Shown here piece by piece: positions 42,948 through 52,612 of a DNA stretch of 64,000 nt; within the stretch, counting starts at the first letter, position 1; each line of letters begins with the position of its first letter. The notes under the pieces are model-generated. The model had not been told where the DNA came from. It ran no database searches and worked only from the letters and a program-made list of their open reading frames with translations. This DNA comes from Siphonobacter sp. BAB-5405 (GTDB lineage Bacteria; Bacteroidota; Bacteroidia; Cytophagales; Spirosomataceae), in contig NZ_NJAG01000042.1 of the NCBI RefSeq assembly GCF_002872335.1, positions 1-64,000 on the forward strand, given 5' to 3'. Made by a program: the position numbers and the translations under genes.

Positions 42948-44165
42948 ATGAAAACAAGAACTACATTATTCTTAAGTGCTGCACTGGCGGGCGTGATTGG
43001 CCTGAGTTGTAGCAAAGGCAGTGGATTCTGGGATTCTTTTATTCCGGAAACTGATGAGGAACCGACTTCTGCTCAGGTTACTGGTTATGTATTTCGTCCG
43101 GCTCTGGTACCAGCTACACCCGAACGCATCCAACAATTAAAAGTGCCCACTGGATTTAAAGTACAGGCGTTTGCTCAGGAAGTGGGCAAGCCTCGTATTC
43201 TGGCCGTTAGTTCGCAGGGTTATGTGTATGTATCGGATCGCGATGCTGGCATGGTTACGCTTCTGGAAGATAAAGACAAGGATGGCGTAGCTGAACGCAA
43301 ACAGATGGTAGCCAGCATCAAACAAGCCCACGGATTAGCTATTCATAACTCGAAGCTTTATATCGCGGCAGTTCAGGATCTGTACGTAGCCGATATTAAT
43401 TCGGATGGTACGCTGAGTCAACCCAAACTGATTAAATCCGGCTTGCCCGATGGTGGGCAACACCCTAACCGTACGCTTGCGTTTGGTCCCGATGGACTGA
43501 TGTATTTCTCCATAGGCAGTACCTGTAATTCCTGCCCCGAACCCAATGCCATGCATGCTACAATGGTACGTATGAATGCCGATGGATCGAATATGAAGAT
43601 TTATGCTAAAGGTCTACGAAATACCATCGGTTTTGGCTGGCACCCTGAAACCAAGGAATTCTGGGGCATGGATCACGGAATTGACTGGCTGGGGGATGAA
43701 GAACAGAAAGAGGAGGTGAACCTCATCAAGGAAAATGGCGTATATGGCTGGCCTTACATTTATGAGGACGGAAAATATAATCCCGGTACTCGCCCTCCCG
43801 GAGACACTACTTACCAACAGTACTCGCAACTTTCTACTAAGCCCTCGCTGACGTATCAGGCTCACGCGGCCCCCATGCAAATGGCGTTTTATACGGGTTC
43901 GCAGTTTCCAAGCGATTACCAGGGCGACGCATTCGTAGCCATGCGGGGTTCCTGGAATCGGAGTAAGCCTTCGGGATATAGCGTAGTGCGTATGCACTTT
44001 GAAAACGGAAAACCCGTACGGTTTGAGGATTTCCTGACGGGCTTCCTCGTCGACAATAACCGTTCTCACATTGGACGACCCGTTGGCGTAGCCGTACACG
44101 CGGATGGCTCACTGCTGGTTTCGGATGATACGAATGGGGTGATTTATCGTATTTCGCGTCAGTAA
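42948..44165 (+). CDS. PQQ-dependent sugar (sorbosone-type) dehydrogenase lipoprotein
   Basis: Seen: 405 residues; lipoprotein signal with Cys in GLSCSKG at about residue 21; then a six-bladed beta-propeller with LKVPTGFKVQAFAQEVGKPRILAV, HGLAIHNSKLYIA, LPDGGQHPNRTLAFGPDGLMYFSIGSTC and GWGWHPET-like GFGWHPETKEFWGMDHGIDWLGD. The AHAAPMQMAFYTG and AMRGSWNRSKPSGYSVVR segments complete it. Known: sorbosone/glucose dehydrogenase-like propellers using PQQ at the cell surface. No haem or carbohydrate-binding module here, unlike the two larger fusions. A terminator follows at 44176. Confidence 0.88.
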   Translation: MKTRTTLFLSAALAGVIGLSCSKGSGFWDSFIPETDEEPTSAQVTGYVFRPALVPATPERIQQLKVPTGFKVQAFAQEVGKPRILAVSSQGYVYVSDRDAGMVTLLEDKDKDGVAERKQMVASIKQAHGLAIHNSKLYIAAVQDLYVADINSDGTLSQPKLIKSGLPDGGQHPNRTLAFGPDGLMYFSIGSTCNSCPEPNAMHATMVRMNADGSNMKIYAKGLRNTIGFGWHPETKEFWGMDHGIDWLGDEEQKEEVNLIKENGVYGWPYIYEDGKYNPGTRPPGDTTYQQYSQLSTKPSLTYQAHAAPMQMAFYTGSQFPSDYQGDAFVAMRGSWNRSKPSGYSVVRMHFENGKPVRFEDFLTGFLVDNNRSHIGRPVGVAVHADGSLLVSDDTNGVIYRISRQ

Positions 44166-44175
44166 GTATTTCTTC

Positions 44176-44214
44176 AAGAAGAGCGGCTTTCTATCGGTAG
44201 AAAGCGCTCTTCTT
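44176..44214 (+). terminator. Hairpin terminator
   Basis: AAGAAGAGCGGCTTTCTA pairs with TAGAAAGCGCTCTTCTT around TCGG with one bulge. It directly follows the sorbosone-dehydrogenase gene. Confidence 0.85.
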
Positions 44215-44253
44215 ATATGGACATTCTGTGGGAATGGGGCGGTCCTGTGCCGT

Positions 44254-44417
44254 GCATTGCATGCGGGGCTATTTAGACTGCACCCCTCCGGGGTTGGATA
44301 CTCAATTCAGGAGAAAACTGGTACAAGCACACCCCGCATTGCATACGGGGCTATCAACGTTGAACCCCTCTGGGGTTAAATACTTGATTCAAAAGAGAAA
44401 CTAGTGCAAGTTTCCAA
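44254..44417. repeat. Two tandem copies of an 82-base hairpin-rich repeat
   Basis: Copy 1 from 44254 and copy 2 from 44336 share GCATTGCATRCGGGGCTAT, ACCCCTCYGGGGTT, ATACT..ATTCA and a GAAACT.GT.CAAG end, with the same spacing. Each holds palindromes (CCCCGC...GCGGGG type and CCCCTCYGGGG). No reading frame. This looks like a REP-type extragenic repeat. Confidence 0.7.
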
Positions 44418-44451
44418 ACTTGTACCTATTATCGGGCAGTTTCCAACTGCC
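44404..44451. repeat. REP-like hairpins following the tandem repeat
   Basis: GTGCAAGTTT-CC-AAACTTGTAC (44404-44425) and GGCAGTT-TCC-AACTGCC (44435-44451) are adjacent perfect or near-perfect hairpins with a TCC-type loop. The latter shares its ATCGGGCAGT...ACTGCC frame with the hairpin at 18364-18378. Confidence 0.65.
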
Positions 44452-44626
44452 GGGGTATGAGAAGCCTCCACCCGTTGAAGGTCATTCGTCGTCCTACAGG
44501 CGGTAGCCAGTGACCCTCTACAGCATTAAAGGTTTCGATTAAACTAAGTAAATTGTGAAATTTGTACACATTTTACGTTTCAACCTATGGGTTGAACAAA
44601 GCCATTAATCCGGTATGTCTCGCCCT

Positions 44627-45184
44627 TCATTTTCTGCCTCGCACCTTAAGCAAACCTTGCCCCACGGCTTCCACCGCCCGTTTATGAAGAGTTTTGTCAC
44701 CCCGCGTCATGCGTTGGAGTAACGTTTTGGATTCAATCAGGTACTTCGGAGCAAAGTCAGATTTCGACGCTACAATATCCAGGCTATTATCCAGAATATC
44801 CGCGTACTTGATGGTTTGAGCGGCCGGGCTGACCTTGGCCATTCGTTCCGCTTCCCGAGTTTTTCGTTGATCCCGATTCAGCCCCGGATAATCCGCATGG
44901 GTGTATACGTCAGTCAGCTCCTGTACTAATTTTAAGGTACGTCGTGCCTCCGCCTCTTCCATAATACCCGACAGAAATTCCTGCATTCCCTCGGCCGGGA
45001 CTTCAGTATCTTCCAGTACATCATGTAATAAAGCTGCCGCCAATACCGGTAATTCCGCCGAATATTCCTCACACACCTGCATAACGCGAATGGGATGATT
45101 AATGTAAGGTTCGTCGGCGTATTTCCGCCGTTGTCCCTCGTGAGCCTGACGGGCAAATTCCTGAACTTTTTCTAATGTCTCCAT
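44627..45184 (-). CDS. HD-domain phosphohydrolase, small alarmone hydrolase-like
   Basis: Seen: 185 residues; HEGQRRKYADEPYINHP at 15-31 (RRKYADEPYI.HP is the SpoT/MESH1 opening, His30), ALLHDVLEDTEV (His54-Asp55), and a late KYADILDN with Asp. Known: these fit the HD_4 domain of (p)ppGpp hydrolases such as MESH1 and stand-alone alarmone hydrolases, metal-dependent (Mn2+). No synthetase domain. Inferred: cytosolic ppGpp or nucleotide hydrolase. A general HD phosphohydrolase is the safe alternative. Divergent from the permease gene. Confidence 0.85.
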   Translation of the reverse strand: METLEKVQEFARQAHEGQRRKYADEPYINHPIRVMQVCEEYSAELPVLAAALLHDVLEDTEVPAEGMQEFLSGIMEEAEARRTLKLVQELTDVYTHADYPGLNRDQRKTREAERMAKVSPAAQTIKYADILDNSLDIVASKSDFAPKYLIESKTLLQRMTRGDKTLHKRAVEAVGQGLLKVRGRK

Positions 45185-45436
45185 GGCTATCCCTGCATTT
45201 TCGTTTGTTCGTTCCTTAAAAATTGCAGACCAATTTCACGCATTAAGGTTTTTATCTAAGTCTAGGCTTCATTTTCACACAGATGCGTAGACGCATTTCC
45301 GACTTACGACTATTATTGAACGAAGTATTTTAAAAATAGCCGTCTGCTAGCGTTATTTACACTAGTTGCCATTTTTACCAAAGAAAATAGCGGCACTACC
45401 TCGACAAACAAAAGATCATTAGTTTTCAATTTCTGC

Positions 45437-46870
45437 ATGGCAACTGTACCTCAGGACACGGGTTTTAAGCCCCGGGTAAATTTATTTGATGCGACGATGG
45501 TCGTAGCGGGTTCGATGATCGGGTCCGGGATTTTCATTGTGAGTGCGGAGATTACCCGCAGTGTCGGCGGAGCGGGTTATATGCTGGCGATGTGGTTGCT
45601 GGCGGGAGTCGTCACCATCATTGCGGCGGTGAGTTACGGAGAGCTGGCGGCCATGTTTCCCCGGGCGGGCGGCATGTACATTTACCTGCGGGAGGCCTAT
45701 GGTTCGCTGGTGGGTTTCCTGTACGGATGGGCTTTTTTCACCGTCATTCAAACCGGTACGATTGCAGCCGTAGGGGTAGCCTTTGCCAAGTTTACGGCGT
45801 ACCTGATTCCGGCAGTTAGTGAGAAAGAAATTCTGCTGAGTCTGGGTGGATTTCAGCTATCGGCGGCTCAGTTGGTTGCGATTGGGACGATTGTCTTTCT
45901 GACGTACATCAACGGCCGGGGTGTAGAAAATGGCGTTGCCGTGCAGACGATCCTCACTACGGTTAAAATTCTTTCCCTGGTCGGTTTAACCATCGCTGGT
46001 CTGATCTGGGGAGCCAAAGCCGAGGTATGGGAACAGAACTGGCAAAATGCCTGGACGCTGTCGGCCCTGACCCAAAATAATGGGCAAATCGAAAGCACCG
46101 CTTTGTCAGGACTCGCTTTTTTCGGAGCCATCGCCGTCGCTATGAAAGGCACTTTATTTTCGAGTGATTCCTGGCATTCCATTACGTCCATTGCGGGGGA
46201 AGTAAAAAATCCGCAGAAAAACATCGGCTTGAGTCTGGTACTCGGCACGCTGATTGTGACGTTTTTGTACGTCCTTACCAATGTCATGTATCTGGCCGTT
46301 GTACCCTTGTCCGAAATGGCCTTTGCCCCGAATGACCGCGTAGGCGTCGTTGCCGCCGATTACATTTTCGGCTCCTGGGGGACCATCGCCATTGCCATTA
46401 TGATCATGATTTCCACCTTTGGCTGTAACAACGGATTGATTCTGTCCGGTGCCCGCGTGTACTACACCATGGCGAAGGATGGACTGTTTTTTCGTAAAGC
46501 GGGTCTTCTTAATAAAAACAAAGTACCCGCTTACAGCCTCTGGATTCAATGTGCCTGGGCCAGTCTGCTTTGCCTGACGGGTGAGTACAACCGTCTGTTG
46601 GCCCTGGTCATTTTTGGTGTACTGATTTTCTACATCCTGACGATTCTGGGTATTTACGTACTGCGGGTCAAGCAACCCGACACCCCCCGCCCCTACCGGG
46701 CTTTCGGGTACCCGTATTTGCCCATCATCTATATCGTCGTGGCTCTATTTCTGGCGGTGCTATTGTTGATTTTCGAAGCTCAGTATACCCTTCCGGGCCT
46801 GGGACTGATTTTGTTGGGAATTCCGGTGTACTACCTGGTCATGCGAAAAAGGGAGCCGGTAGAGGCTTAG
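45437..46870 (+). CDS. APC superfamily amino acid permease
   Basis: Seen: 477 residues, about 12 transmembrane helices; helix 1 has VAGSMIGSGIFIVSAEI, the APC substrate-binding GSGIF motif; YGELAAMFPRAGGMYIYLREAYG follows (helix 3 loop), and later IAGEVKNPQKNIGLSL, the cytoplasmic loop typical of the family. Known: amino acid/H+ symporters or exchangers. The substrate cannot be named. A hairpin terminator follows at 46888. Confidence 0.93.
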   Translation: MATVPQDTGFKPRVNLFDATMVVAGSMIGSGIFIVSAEITRSVGGAGYMLAMWLLAGVVTIIAAVSYGELAAMFPRAGGMYIYLREAYGSLVGFLYGWAFFTVIQTGTIAAVGVAFAKFTAYLIPAVSEKEILLSLGGFQLSAAQLVAIGTIVFLTYINGRGVENGVAVQTILTTVKILSLVGLTIAGLIWGAKAEVWEQNWQNAWTLSALTQNNGQIESTALSGLAFFGAIAVAMKGTLFSSDSWHSITSIAGEVKNPQKNIGLSLVLGTLIVTFLYVLTNVMYLAVVPLSEMAFAPNDRVGVVAADYIFGSWGTIAIAIMIMISTFGCNNGLILSGARVYYTMAKDGLFFRKAGLLNKNKVPAYSLWIQCAWASLLCLTGEYNRLLALVIFGVLIFYILTILGIYVLRVKQPDTPRPYRAFGYPYLPIIYIVVALFLAVLLLIFEAQYTLPGLGLILLGIPVYYLVMRKREPVEA

Positions 46871-47297
46871 GAACACTGATTACAAAAGGCTTTCGGAACA
46901 ACGAAAGTCTTTTTTTGTTTCATACGTTTTATAAAAATAGAATTGCCCTTCGCTGAAGACGTAAAACGGACACTTAGCCGAATACCTAATCTGCCCGATG
47001 GATTGCTTCCGGTTCACAACTGCTGCTTTCCGAGAAAAAACAGGAGATCGCTGGTCTTCTGAACCAATTCAGGGCTGTACTCCCTTCTGGTTTACTACCC
47101 TTTTGGGCGTTTTTCTTCCGGAAAAAGCCCGTTCATTTCACCAGCCATTCGCTACTTAAAAGGCTTTAGTAGGCAGAAAAGGCGGTTTGGCCCTTATTTG
47201 CGGCAGGGCCCATGACAACTCGTAGGGAAGGAATTAATTTGCGAGTCTTTTGGCAAGCCTGGCGAAGACTATTTCTGCTCTTTAATCTATTCTTTTC
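46871..47297. other. Intergenic region after the permease
   Basis: Contains the permease terminator at 46888-46917. The other 380 bases show no convincing gene. An ATG-led frame at 47212 overlaps the next gene's start and is not protein-like. Confidence 0.55.
46888..46917 (+). terminator. Rho-independent terminator
   Basis: GCTTTCG pairs with CGAAAGTC (one wobble) around GAACAA and is followed by seven T. Ends the permease transcript. Confidence 0.85.
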
Positions 47298-49785
47298 ATG
47301 CGTAAACCCTTACTCATTGGGGCCTTGGCTCTTTCCCTGGGATTCACGGAAAGCCACGCCCAGCAAGTGTACCACTTTACGAAAGGCTGGGTGGCTACCC
47401 TGCCGCAGCGGTACGGCCGCGAAGCCATTTATACCGACGAGCTGGTGTACCAGATGCACACGAAGCAGCTGAAAACACCCGGTTCTGATTCAGAAATTAA
47501 ATGGCAGGCTATCGAAGCCGACAGCACCAAACGCCTGAGAGCCCGGATGAGTTCGTTCCGTGGCTCGGGAGGTCCGGCCGGACCGGGCATTACGCCGGGC
47601 AGCCTTCGCGGCGGCATTGGCGGCAACGGGGGGTATATGTACCTGACCTACACCTCGCCCAAAGCCCAGACGGCCCTGCTGAATATTAAAGGCAACAGCC
47701 AGGTTTACGTCAATGGCGAGCTACACATGGGCGATCCGTACAGCATGGGTTATCTGCACCTGCCCGTTTCGCTAAAAAAAGGGTTGAATGAGTTTTACGT
47801 ACGCGGCTTATCCATTACGGCGAATCTGACGTTTCCGGAAAAACCTGTTTTGCTGAATACGGACGATCTGACGCTACCTTCCGTTATACCGGGCAGTGCC
47901 AACGAATCCTTGCAGGGAGCTTTGGTGGTTTTGAACACGACCACTAAGGAACTCACGGGCCTGCAAATCAAAAGTACGCTGGCGGGTCAGGAAGTGGTGA
48001 CCGAATTACCCGCGATTCCGGCTCTTTCCTTCCGTAAGGTGGCCTTTGGTTTCAACGGAAGCAAAGCCACGACGCCCGGAAAACACGACGTTCAGCTCAC
48101 GCTTCTGCAACAGGGAAAACCCATTGATCAGGCCAAACTTTCAGTAGAAGCCATGGTTAGCGGTGCATCGTATAGTCAGACATTCGTCAGTAGTATCGAC
48201 GGCAGCCTGCAGTACTATGCCGTGACACCACAAATTGGCGGTCCGCGTTCGCAGCAGTCCCTTTTCCTCTCCGTACACGGAGCAGGCGTTGAAGCCAGTG
48301 GTCAGGCCCGGGCTTATAAACCCAAAGACTGGGGTACGCTGGTCGCTGCTACCAACCGTCGCCCGCGGGGCTTTAACTGGGAAGACTGGGGTCGTCTGGA
48401 TGCTCTGGAAGTGCTTTCGATTGCCAAAAACCGTTTTCAGCCCGACCCGCAGCATGTTTACCTGACGGGCCATTCGATGGGTGGACACGGTACCTGGTTT
48501 CTTGGAGCGACCTACCCCGATCAGTGGGCGGGCATTGCACCCTGTGCGGGTTACCCCACGCTGAAAGAATACGGCTCGGCGGATGGATTGATTCCGGCAA
48601 CGAGTCAGGATCCGATGGAGCAGGTATTGCTACAATCCGGCAACCAGAGCGATGTATTAAAACTGGTTTCCAACTATAAACCTTTGGGAGTTTATGTGTT
48701 ACACGGAGACGCGGACCGTACGGTACCCGTCACGTATGCCCGGCAGATGAAGAAAATTCTGGGTGACTTTCATCCGGATTTCAGCTATTACGAATATCCC
48801 GGTGGCGAACACTGGTTTGGCGACCAGAGTGTAGACTGGAAACCTCTGTTTGATTACTTCAAGTGGCATCAGCGGCCCGTGGATTCAACCGTTACGACAA
48901 TTGATTTCATGACGGCCAATCCCGGTATTTCCTCCACGTTCCGCTGGGCGAGCATTCAGCAGCAGGAACGTCCTTTACAGTACAGCCGCATTCAGCTGAC
49001 GCGTAATCAGCAGGGTGTATCGGGTCGTACGGAAAACGTAGCCTTACTGAAACTGGTCTTTACGGATGTAGTCGCCAATACACCGATCCGTATTACCCTG
49101 GATAGCCTAAATGCTCTGAGCTTTACGCCGAAACAGGCGAAAGACAGCGTATTTCTGGCGAAAGAAGGTAAGCAATGGGCGATTCGCACGGCTCCCGGCC
49201 TGGATCAGAAAGGACCGCATCGCTACGGTACCTTCAAAGATGCCTTCCGCAATCGGATGGTTTTTGTGTACTCAACGCAGGGAACACCAGAAGAAAATGA
49301 ATGGAGCCGTCAGAAAGCTCGTTTCGACGCTGAAAGCTGGATATTACCGGGGCAACGGAGCCGTGGACATCATTCCTGACAAAGCCTACTCGCTAGGCAA
49401 GTACGCCGACCGCGGTGTCATTCTGTTTGGGAATGCTCAAAGCAATGCGGCCTGGAAAATTTTGCTGGCTGACTGTCCCATTCAAATTCAGCGGAATCGG
49501 GTACAGGCCGGTACACAATCCTACCAGGGCGACGATTGGGGTGCGTACTTTGTATGGCCCATCAAAGGCTCAAACACGGCTTCCGTAGCCGTGGTGAGTG
49601 GTACGGGTCTGAAAGGAATGAAAGCCGCCGATGCCAACCAGTATTTTGCCGGAGCCAGCGGTTTCCCGGACTTCATGATCTATCAGTTCGACATGCTGAA
49701 GCAAGGCAGCAAAGGCGTGAAACTCGCGGGATTCTATGACAATGCCTGGAAGTTGAATCCTCAGCTTTGGGTCGTTAATCCCTAA
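47298..49785 (+). pseudogene. Secreted alpha/beta-hydrolase (S9 / PHB-depolymerase-like esterase), frameshifted
   Basis: Seen: about 830 codons with a signal peptide ending ESHAQ at about residue 22, an unusual N-terminal beta-rich region (residues 25-300, Gly-rich near 75-110), and an alpha/beta-hydrolase core with nucleophile elbow GHSMGGHG (Ser393), HGDADRTVP (acid) and GGEHWFG (His). Near 49345 the first frame runs into a stop at 49379, whereas the continuing protein, GYYRGNGAVDIIPDKA, is one frame off. An extra A (TGG-A-TATTAC) explains it. The second part (to 49785) holds the C-terminal ~140 residues. Recent mutation or sequence error. Family is esterase/peptidase S9 type; no substrate evidence. 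Confidence 0.78.
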
Positions 49786-49797
49786 CCCGTACCTTAC

Positions 49798-49842
49798 AAA
49801 AAAGCGGTAAGTTCAGAAGATGCTGGATTTACCGCTTTTTTT
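49798..49842. terminator. Bidirectional terminator
   Basis: AAAAAGCGGTAA pairs with TTACCGCTTTTT around a longer loop with an extra inner pairing; T7 in the plus direction and T5 in the minus direction. It separates two convergent hydrolase genes. Confidence 0.85.
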
Positions 49843-50701
49843 ATGCGGTAGCTTTTTGAATAATCCACTTCGTTACGGCCTCCGGTTCTTCTGCGGCCAG
49901 CCAGTGCGTTGCTTCTTTGAAGTAAATCAATTCGGCATTCGTGCACCAGGCTTTACTGGCTGTAGCCAATTCCGGGATCAGGGCACTGTCGCGAACGCCC
50001 CAGAGAATTAAGGTGGGTACAGTAACCCGGTGTTGTACCGACGGTCGGTGTCGAACGAAGGCCCGGTACCAATGGACCATGGTCCGAAATGCCGAAGCTC
50101 CGCCGGGCCCCGGCTGACTCCAGGCTTTCTGATATTCGATTAGATCTTCATCCGTAAACGTTCCCGGGCGACTGGTCAATCGCAGCATTCGCCGGATGGC
50201 CCAGTACTTGCCCCTTTTCGCAAGCCATTCCGGCAACCAGGGTACTTGAAAAAAGCCCACGTACCAACTCTTGAGCAGTTGCCGGGGATGCCGCCGCAGT
50301 ACTTCGCCAAAAGCAGCGAGGTGGGGCATATTCAGAATGACCAGTTGATGGATACGTTCGGGGTACGTCATGGCCAGGTACCAGGCGACGCCCCCACCCC
50401 AGTCGTGCCCTACCACTGTAGCCTTTTCAACCCCGGCGGCATCAATCAGGCCAATCATATCAGCGGCGAGTTTATCGAGCGTATACGATTGGATTCCCGC
50501 TGGTTTATCACTGAGGTTATAGCCCCGCTGGTCGGGTACCCAGACGCGAAACCCGGCTTCGGCAAGTGCCGTAATCTGATGTCGCCAGCCGTACCAGAAT
50601 TCCGGAAAGCCGTGTAAAAGCAGAATCAGGGGTCCATCAACGGGACCTTCCTGCCGGACGTGCAGCTGAATACCATTACTTGAGACAAATACGGAAGGCA
50701 T
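49841..50701 (-). CDS. Epoxide hydrolase-like alpha/beta-hydrolase
   Basis: Seen: 286 residues; HGFPEFWYGWRHQ (oxyanion hole) at 30-42, DQRGYNLSDKP at 57-67, nucleophile Asp100 in VVGHDWGGGVAW, and a C-terminal EATHWLAAEEPE with the catalytic His. The Asp nucleophile with the HGFPE/GHDWG signature is characteristic of soluble epoxide hydrolases and related haloacetate dehalogenases. No signal peptide, so cytosolic. Divergent from the response regulator at 50909. Detoxification role inferred; substrate unknown. Confidence 0.92.
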   Translation of the reverse strand: MPSVFVSSNGIQLHVRQEGPVDGPLILLLHGFPEFWYGWRHQITALAEAGFRVWVPDQRGYNLSDKPAGIQSYTLDKLAADMIGLIDAAGVEKATVVGHDWGGGVAWYLAMTYPERIHQLVILNMPHLAAFGEVLRRHPRQLLKSWYVGFFQVPWLPEWLAKRGKYWAIRRMLRLTSRPGTFTDEDLIEYQKAWSQPGPGGASAFRTMVHWYRAFVRHRPSVQHRVTVPTLILWGVRDSALIPELATASKAWCTNAELIYFKEATHWLAAEEPEAVTKWIIQKATA

Positions 50702-50871
50702 CGGAACAACCAGTTATCATGAGTACTATGGAAGGATCTGTTAGCTAAAAAGCAATGCCGCTTGCGTATAGCTGCAACCGTATTGAGATCCGTTTGCTTG
50801 ACCTATGTGAAGAAATGACTTGAAAAAGGTACAAATCCTTGATTGCGAAATTATTACAATCTGCTAATTTT

Positions 50872-50879
50872 TATATTTG
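50872..50879 (+). promoter_or_regulatory. -7 element upstream of the response regulator
   Basis: TATATTTG is an exact TAnnTTTG match, 29 bases upstream of the ATG at 50909. It lies within the stretch that a longer upstream ORF would need as coding sequence, so it argues for the shorter start. Confidence 0.45.
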
Positions 50880-50908
50880 AACTACGAACCATCCAATCCT
50901 TTAAAACT

Positions 50909-51397
50909 ATGGAGATCGAAAGCTTACACTTCCACAACTACCATGAAGCCAGCCTTTTAGTCATCGAAGACAATCCTGACCACTGGACAATCATGCAGGC
51001 GGCATTTAAGGTTAGCCTTCCAGAAATTGAAGTAGCCTGGGCTCAGAATAAAACGCAGGCCTTAACGTATCTGATTACCCGTTCGCTGCTCAAAAAGCCT
51101 TTTCCCAAACTTATTCTGCTGGATCTGTACCTACCTGACCGCGAAACGGGCTGGCAGTTATTGCAGGAACTGAAGCATCCGGATAACCATTACGATCATG
51201 TCCCCGTCGTTGCTCTGAGTAATTCCAAAGATTTAACGGACGTTAAGAGAACATACACGTTTGGAGCTGCTTCGTACATTGTCAAGCCCCGGCGTTATCA
51301 GGACTGGATTACTTACCTCAAACAAATGAGCTCTTACTGGTGGGATCAAACGGCTCTGCCCTATTCCGATGAAACGGATGCTACCGATTTAGTATAA
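50909..51397 (+). CDS. Single-domain response regulator (CheY/Rcp1-like)
   Basis: Seen: 162 residues from MEIESL; receiver domain with acidic pair Glu20-Asp21 (VIEDNPDHW), phospho-acceptor Asp72 in LILLDLYLPDRETG, Ser in ALSNS and Lys in YIVKPRRYQDW. No output domain. Known: Rcp1-like receivers act as relay or interaction partners of hybrid or phytochrome-type kinases. No kinase gene adjoins it, so it is an orphan. An in-frame ATG at 50843 overlaps the -7 element. Confidence 0.9.
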   Translation: MEIESLHFHNYHEASLLVIEDNPDHWTIMQAAFKVSLPEIEVAWAQNKTQALTYLITRSLLKKPFPKLILLDLYLPDRETGWQLLQELKHPDNHYDHVPVVALSNSKDLTDVKRTYTFGAASYIVKPRRYQDWITYLKQMSSYWWDQTALPYSDETDATDLV

Positions 51398-51696
51398 GCG
51401 AAGCTGAAAGACGTCTGCTTTCGTACGTTGCTGGCCACCCGCTGTACTGCCACGGTTAGCTGCGTACGTATAGCCCCAATTTTTCATACTTCTGCTCATT
51501 TCTGCCTTCGTTTCATGGAAATTAGAGAAATATGGTCTACTAGTACTGGATTCTCTTCCATATCTGGGTAAAAAATCCTGCATTTCTTAACAAAATTTTG
51601 ACTGGACTGAAGTTTTCGCATTATCGGCCTGAATCTCGGAAACAGTGCCCCTTCTGTTTCCCGATTGTAGTACACCTTTCAAACTTCGTTTCACTT

Positions 51697-52572
51697 ATGT
51701 TCTATCACGACAAAAAACTCCAGTACACGGTACGGGTGGATAAACCCAATCCAGCCTTTGCCCGTATGCTTCAACAAGCTATTGGTGGCATCGAGGGGGA
51801 AATTCGCGTATGCCTTCAGTATCTGTTCCAATCCTGGGGCAGCCGGGGACCTCAGAAGTACAAAGACATGCTGCTCGAAACGGGTACGGAAGAAATGGCC
51901 CACATCGAAATGCTGGCTACGGCAGTGGCCTTGAATCTGGAAGGAGCCAGTAGTACCGTAGTCGATGAAATCGCGGGTACGAGCCCTATTGTATCGGGCA
52001 TCATGGGGGGTATGGACCCCCGGCATTACCTGTCGGCTGGATTAGCCGCAATGGCAGTGGATGCTAATGGTGTACCCTTCAATGGCTCCTGGGTTGTAGG
52101 CAGTGGTAATTTAGCTGCCGATATGTACGCTAACGTCATGGCCGAATCGACGGGCCGCGTATTAGCTACCCGTCTCTACGAATCTACCGATGATCCGGGC
52201 ATGAAAGAGATGCTATCGTTTCTAATTGCCCGTGATACCATGCACCAGAATCAATGGCTGGCCGTACTGGAAGAGCTGGGTGGGGTACAGAATGCTCTGC
52301 CGATCCCGAATACGTTCCCGATGACCAACCAGCCTTCGGAGTTCGCGTATACCTTCCTTTCTACCGATATTAGTAAACCTGAGGCTCCGGATGCCCGCTG
52401 GGTTTCGGGTCCCTCCATCGACGGCAAAGGACAGTTTACCTACGACCACGCCCGTCCGTTTGGTCCGGAACCAAAGCTCTCTCCCCCACCGCCAGAAGGT
52501 TACGCTCAGCAGGAGCAGATGACCGGCGGTGCTGATGGGTTTATAGAAAAAGTTAAAGAAACCCTGTTCTAA
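51697..52572 (+). CDS. Manganese catalase
   Basis: Destroys hydrogen peroxide with a dimanganese centre. Seen: 291 residues; the ligands fit closely: Glu35 (GGIEGEIRVCLQY), Glu66 and His69 (ETGTEEMAHIEM), Glu150 (NVMAESTGR) and His183 (RDTMHQNQW), the same order and near the same numbering as characterised Mn catalases. A Pro-rich C-terminal tail follows. An in-frame ATG at 51598 would add 33 unlike residues, so the start is 51697. Stand-alone gene with a strong terminator after it. Confidence 0.95.
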   Translation: MFYHDKKLQYTVRVDKPNPAFARMLQQAIGGIEGEIRVCLQYLFQSWGSRGPQKYKDMLLETGTEEMAHIEMLATAVALNLEGASSTVVDEIAGTSPIVSGIMGGMDPRHYLSAGLAAMAVDANGVPFNGSWVVGSGNLAADMYANVMAESTGRVLATRLYESTDDPGMKEMLSFLIARDTMHQNQWLAVLEELGGVQNALPIPNTFPMTNQPSEFAYTFLSTDISKPEAPDARWVSGPSIDGKGQFTYDHARPFGPEPKLSPPPPEGYAQQEQMTGGADGFIEKVKETLF

Positions 52573-52579
52573 TTCGTCA

Positions 52580-52612
52580 AACCCCCTGGTTCACTAGCCA
52601 GGGGGTTTTCAT
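52580..52612 (+). terminator. Rho-independent terminator of the catalase gene
   Basis: AACCCCCTGG pairs with CCAGGGGGTT around an 8-base loop, followed by a T-rich tail. Confidence 0.9.

Larger units (their letters stand above)
44166..44626. other. Repeat-rich intergenic region
   Basis: 461 bases with a terminator, the 82-base repeats, the REP-like hairpins and a further CCTACAGGCGG-containing stretch (about 44494-44512). No gene. Confidence 0.6.
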
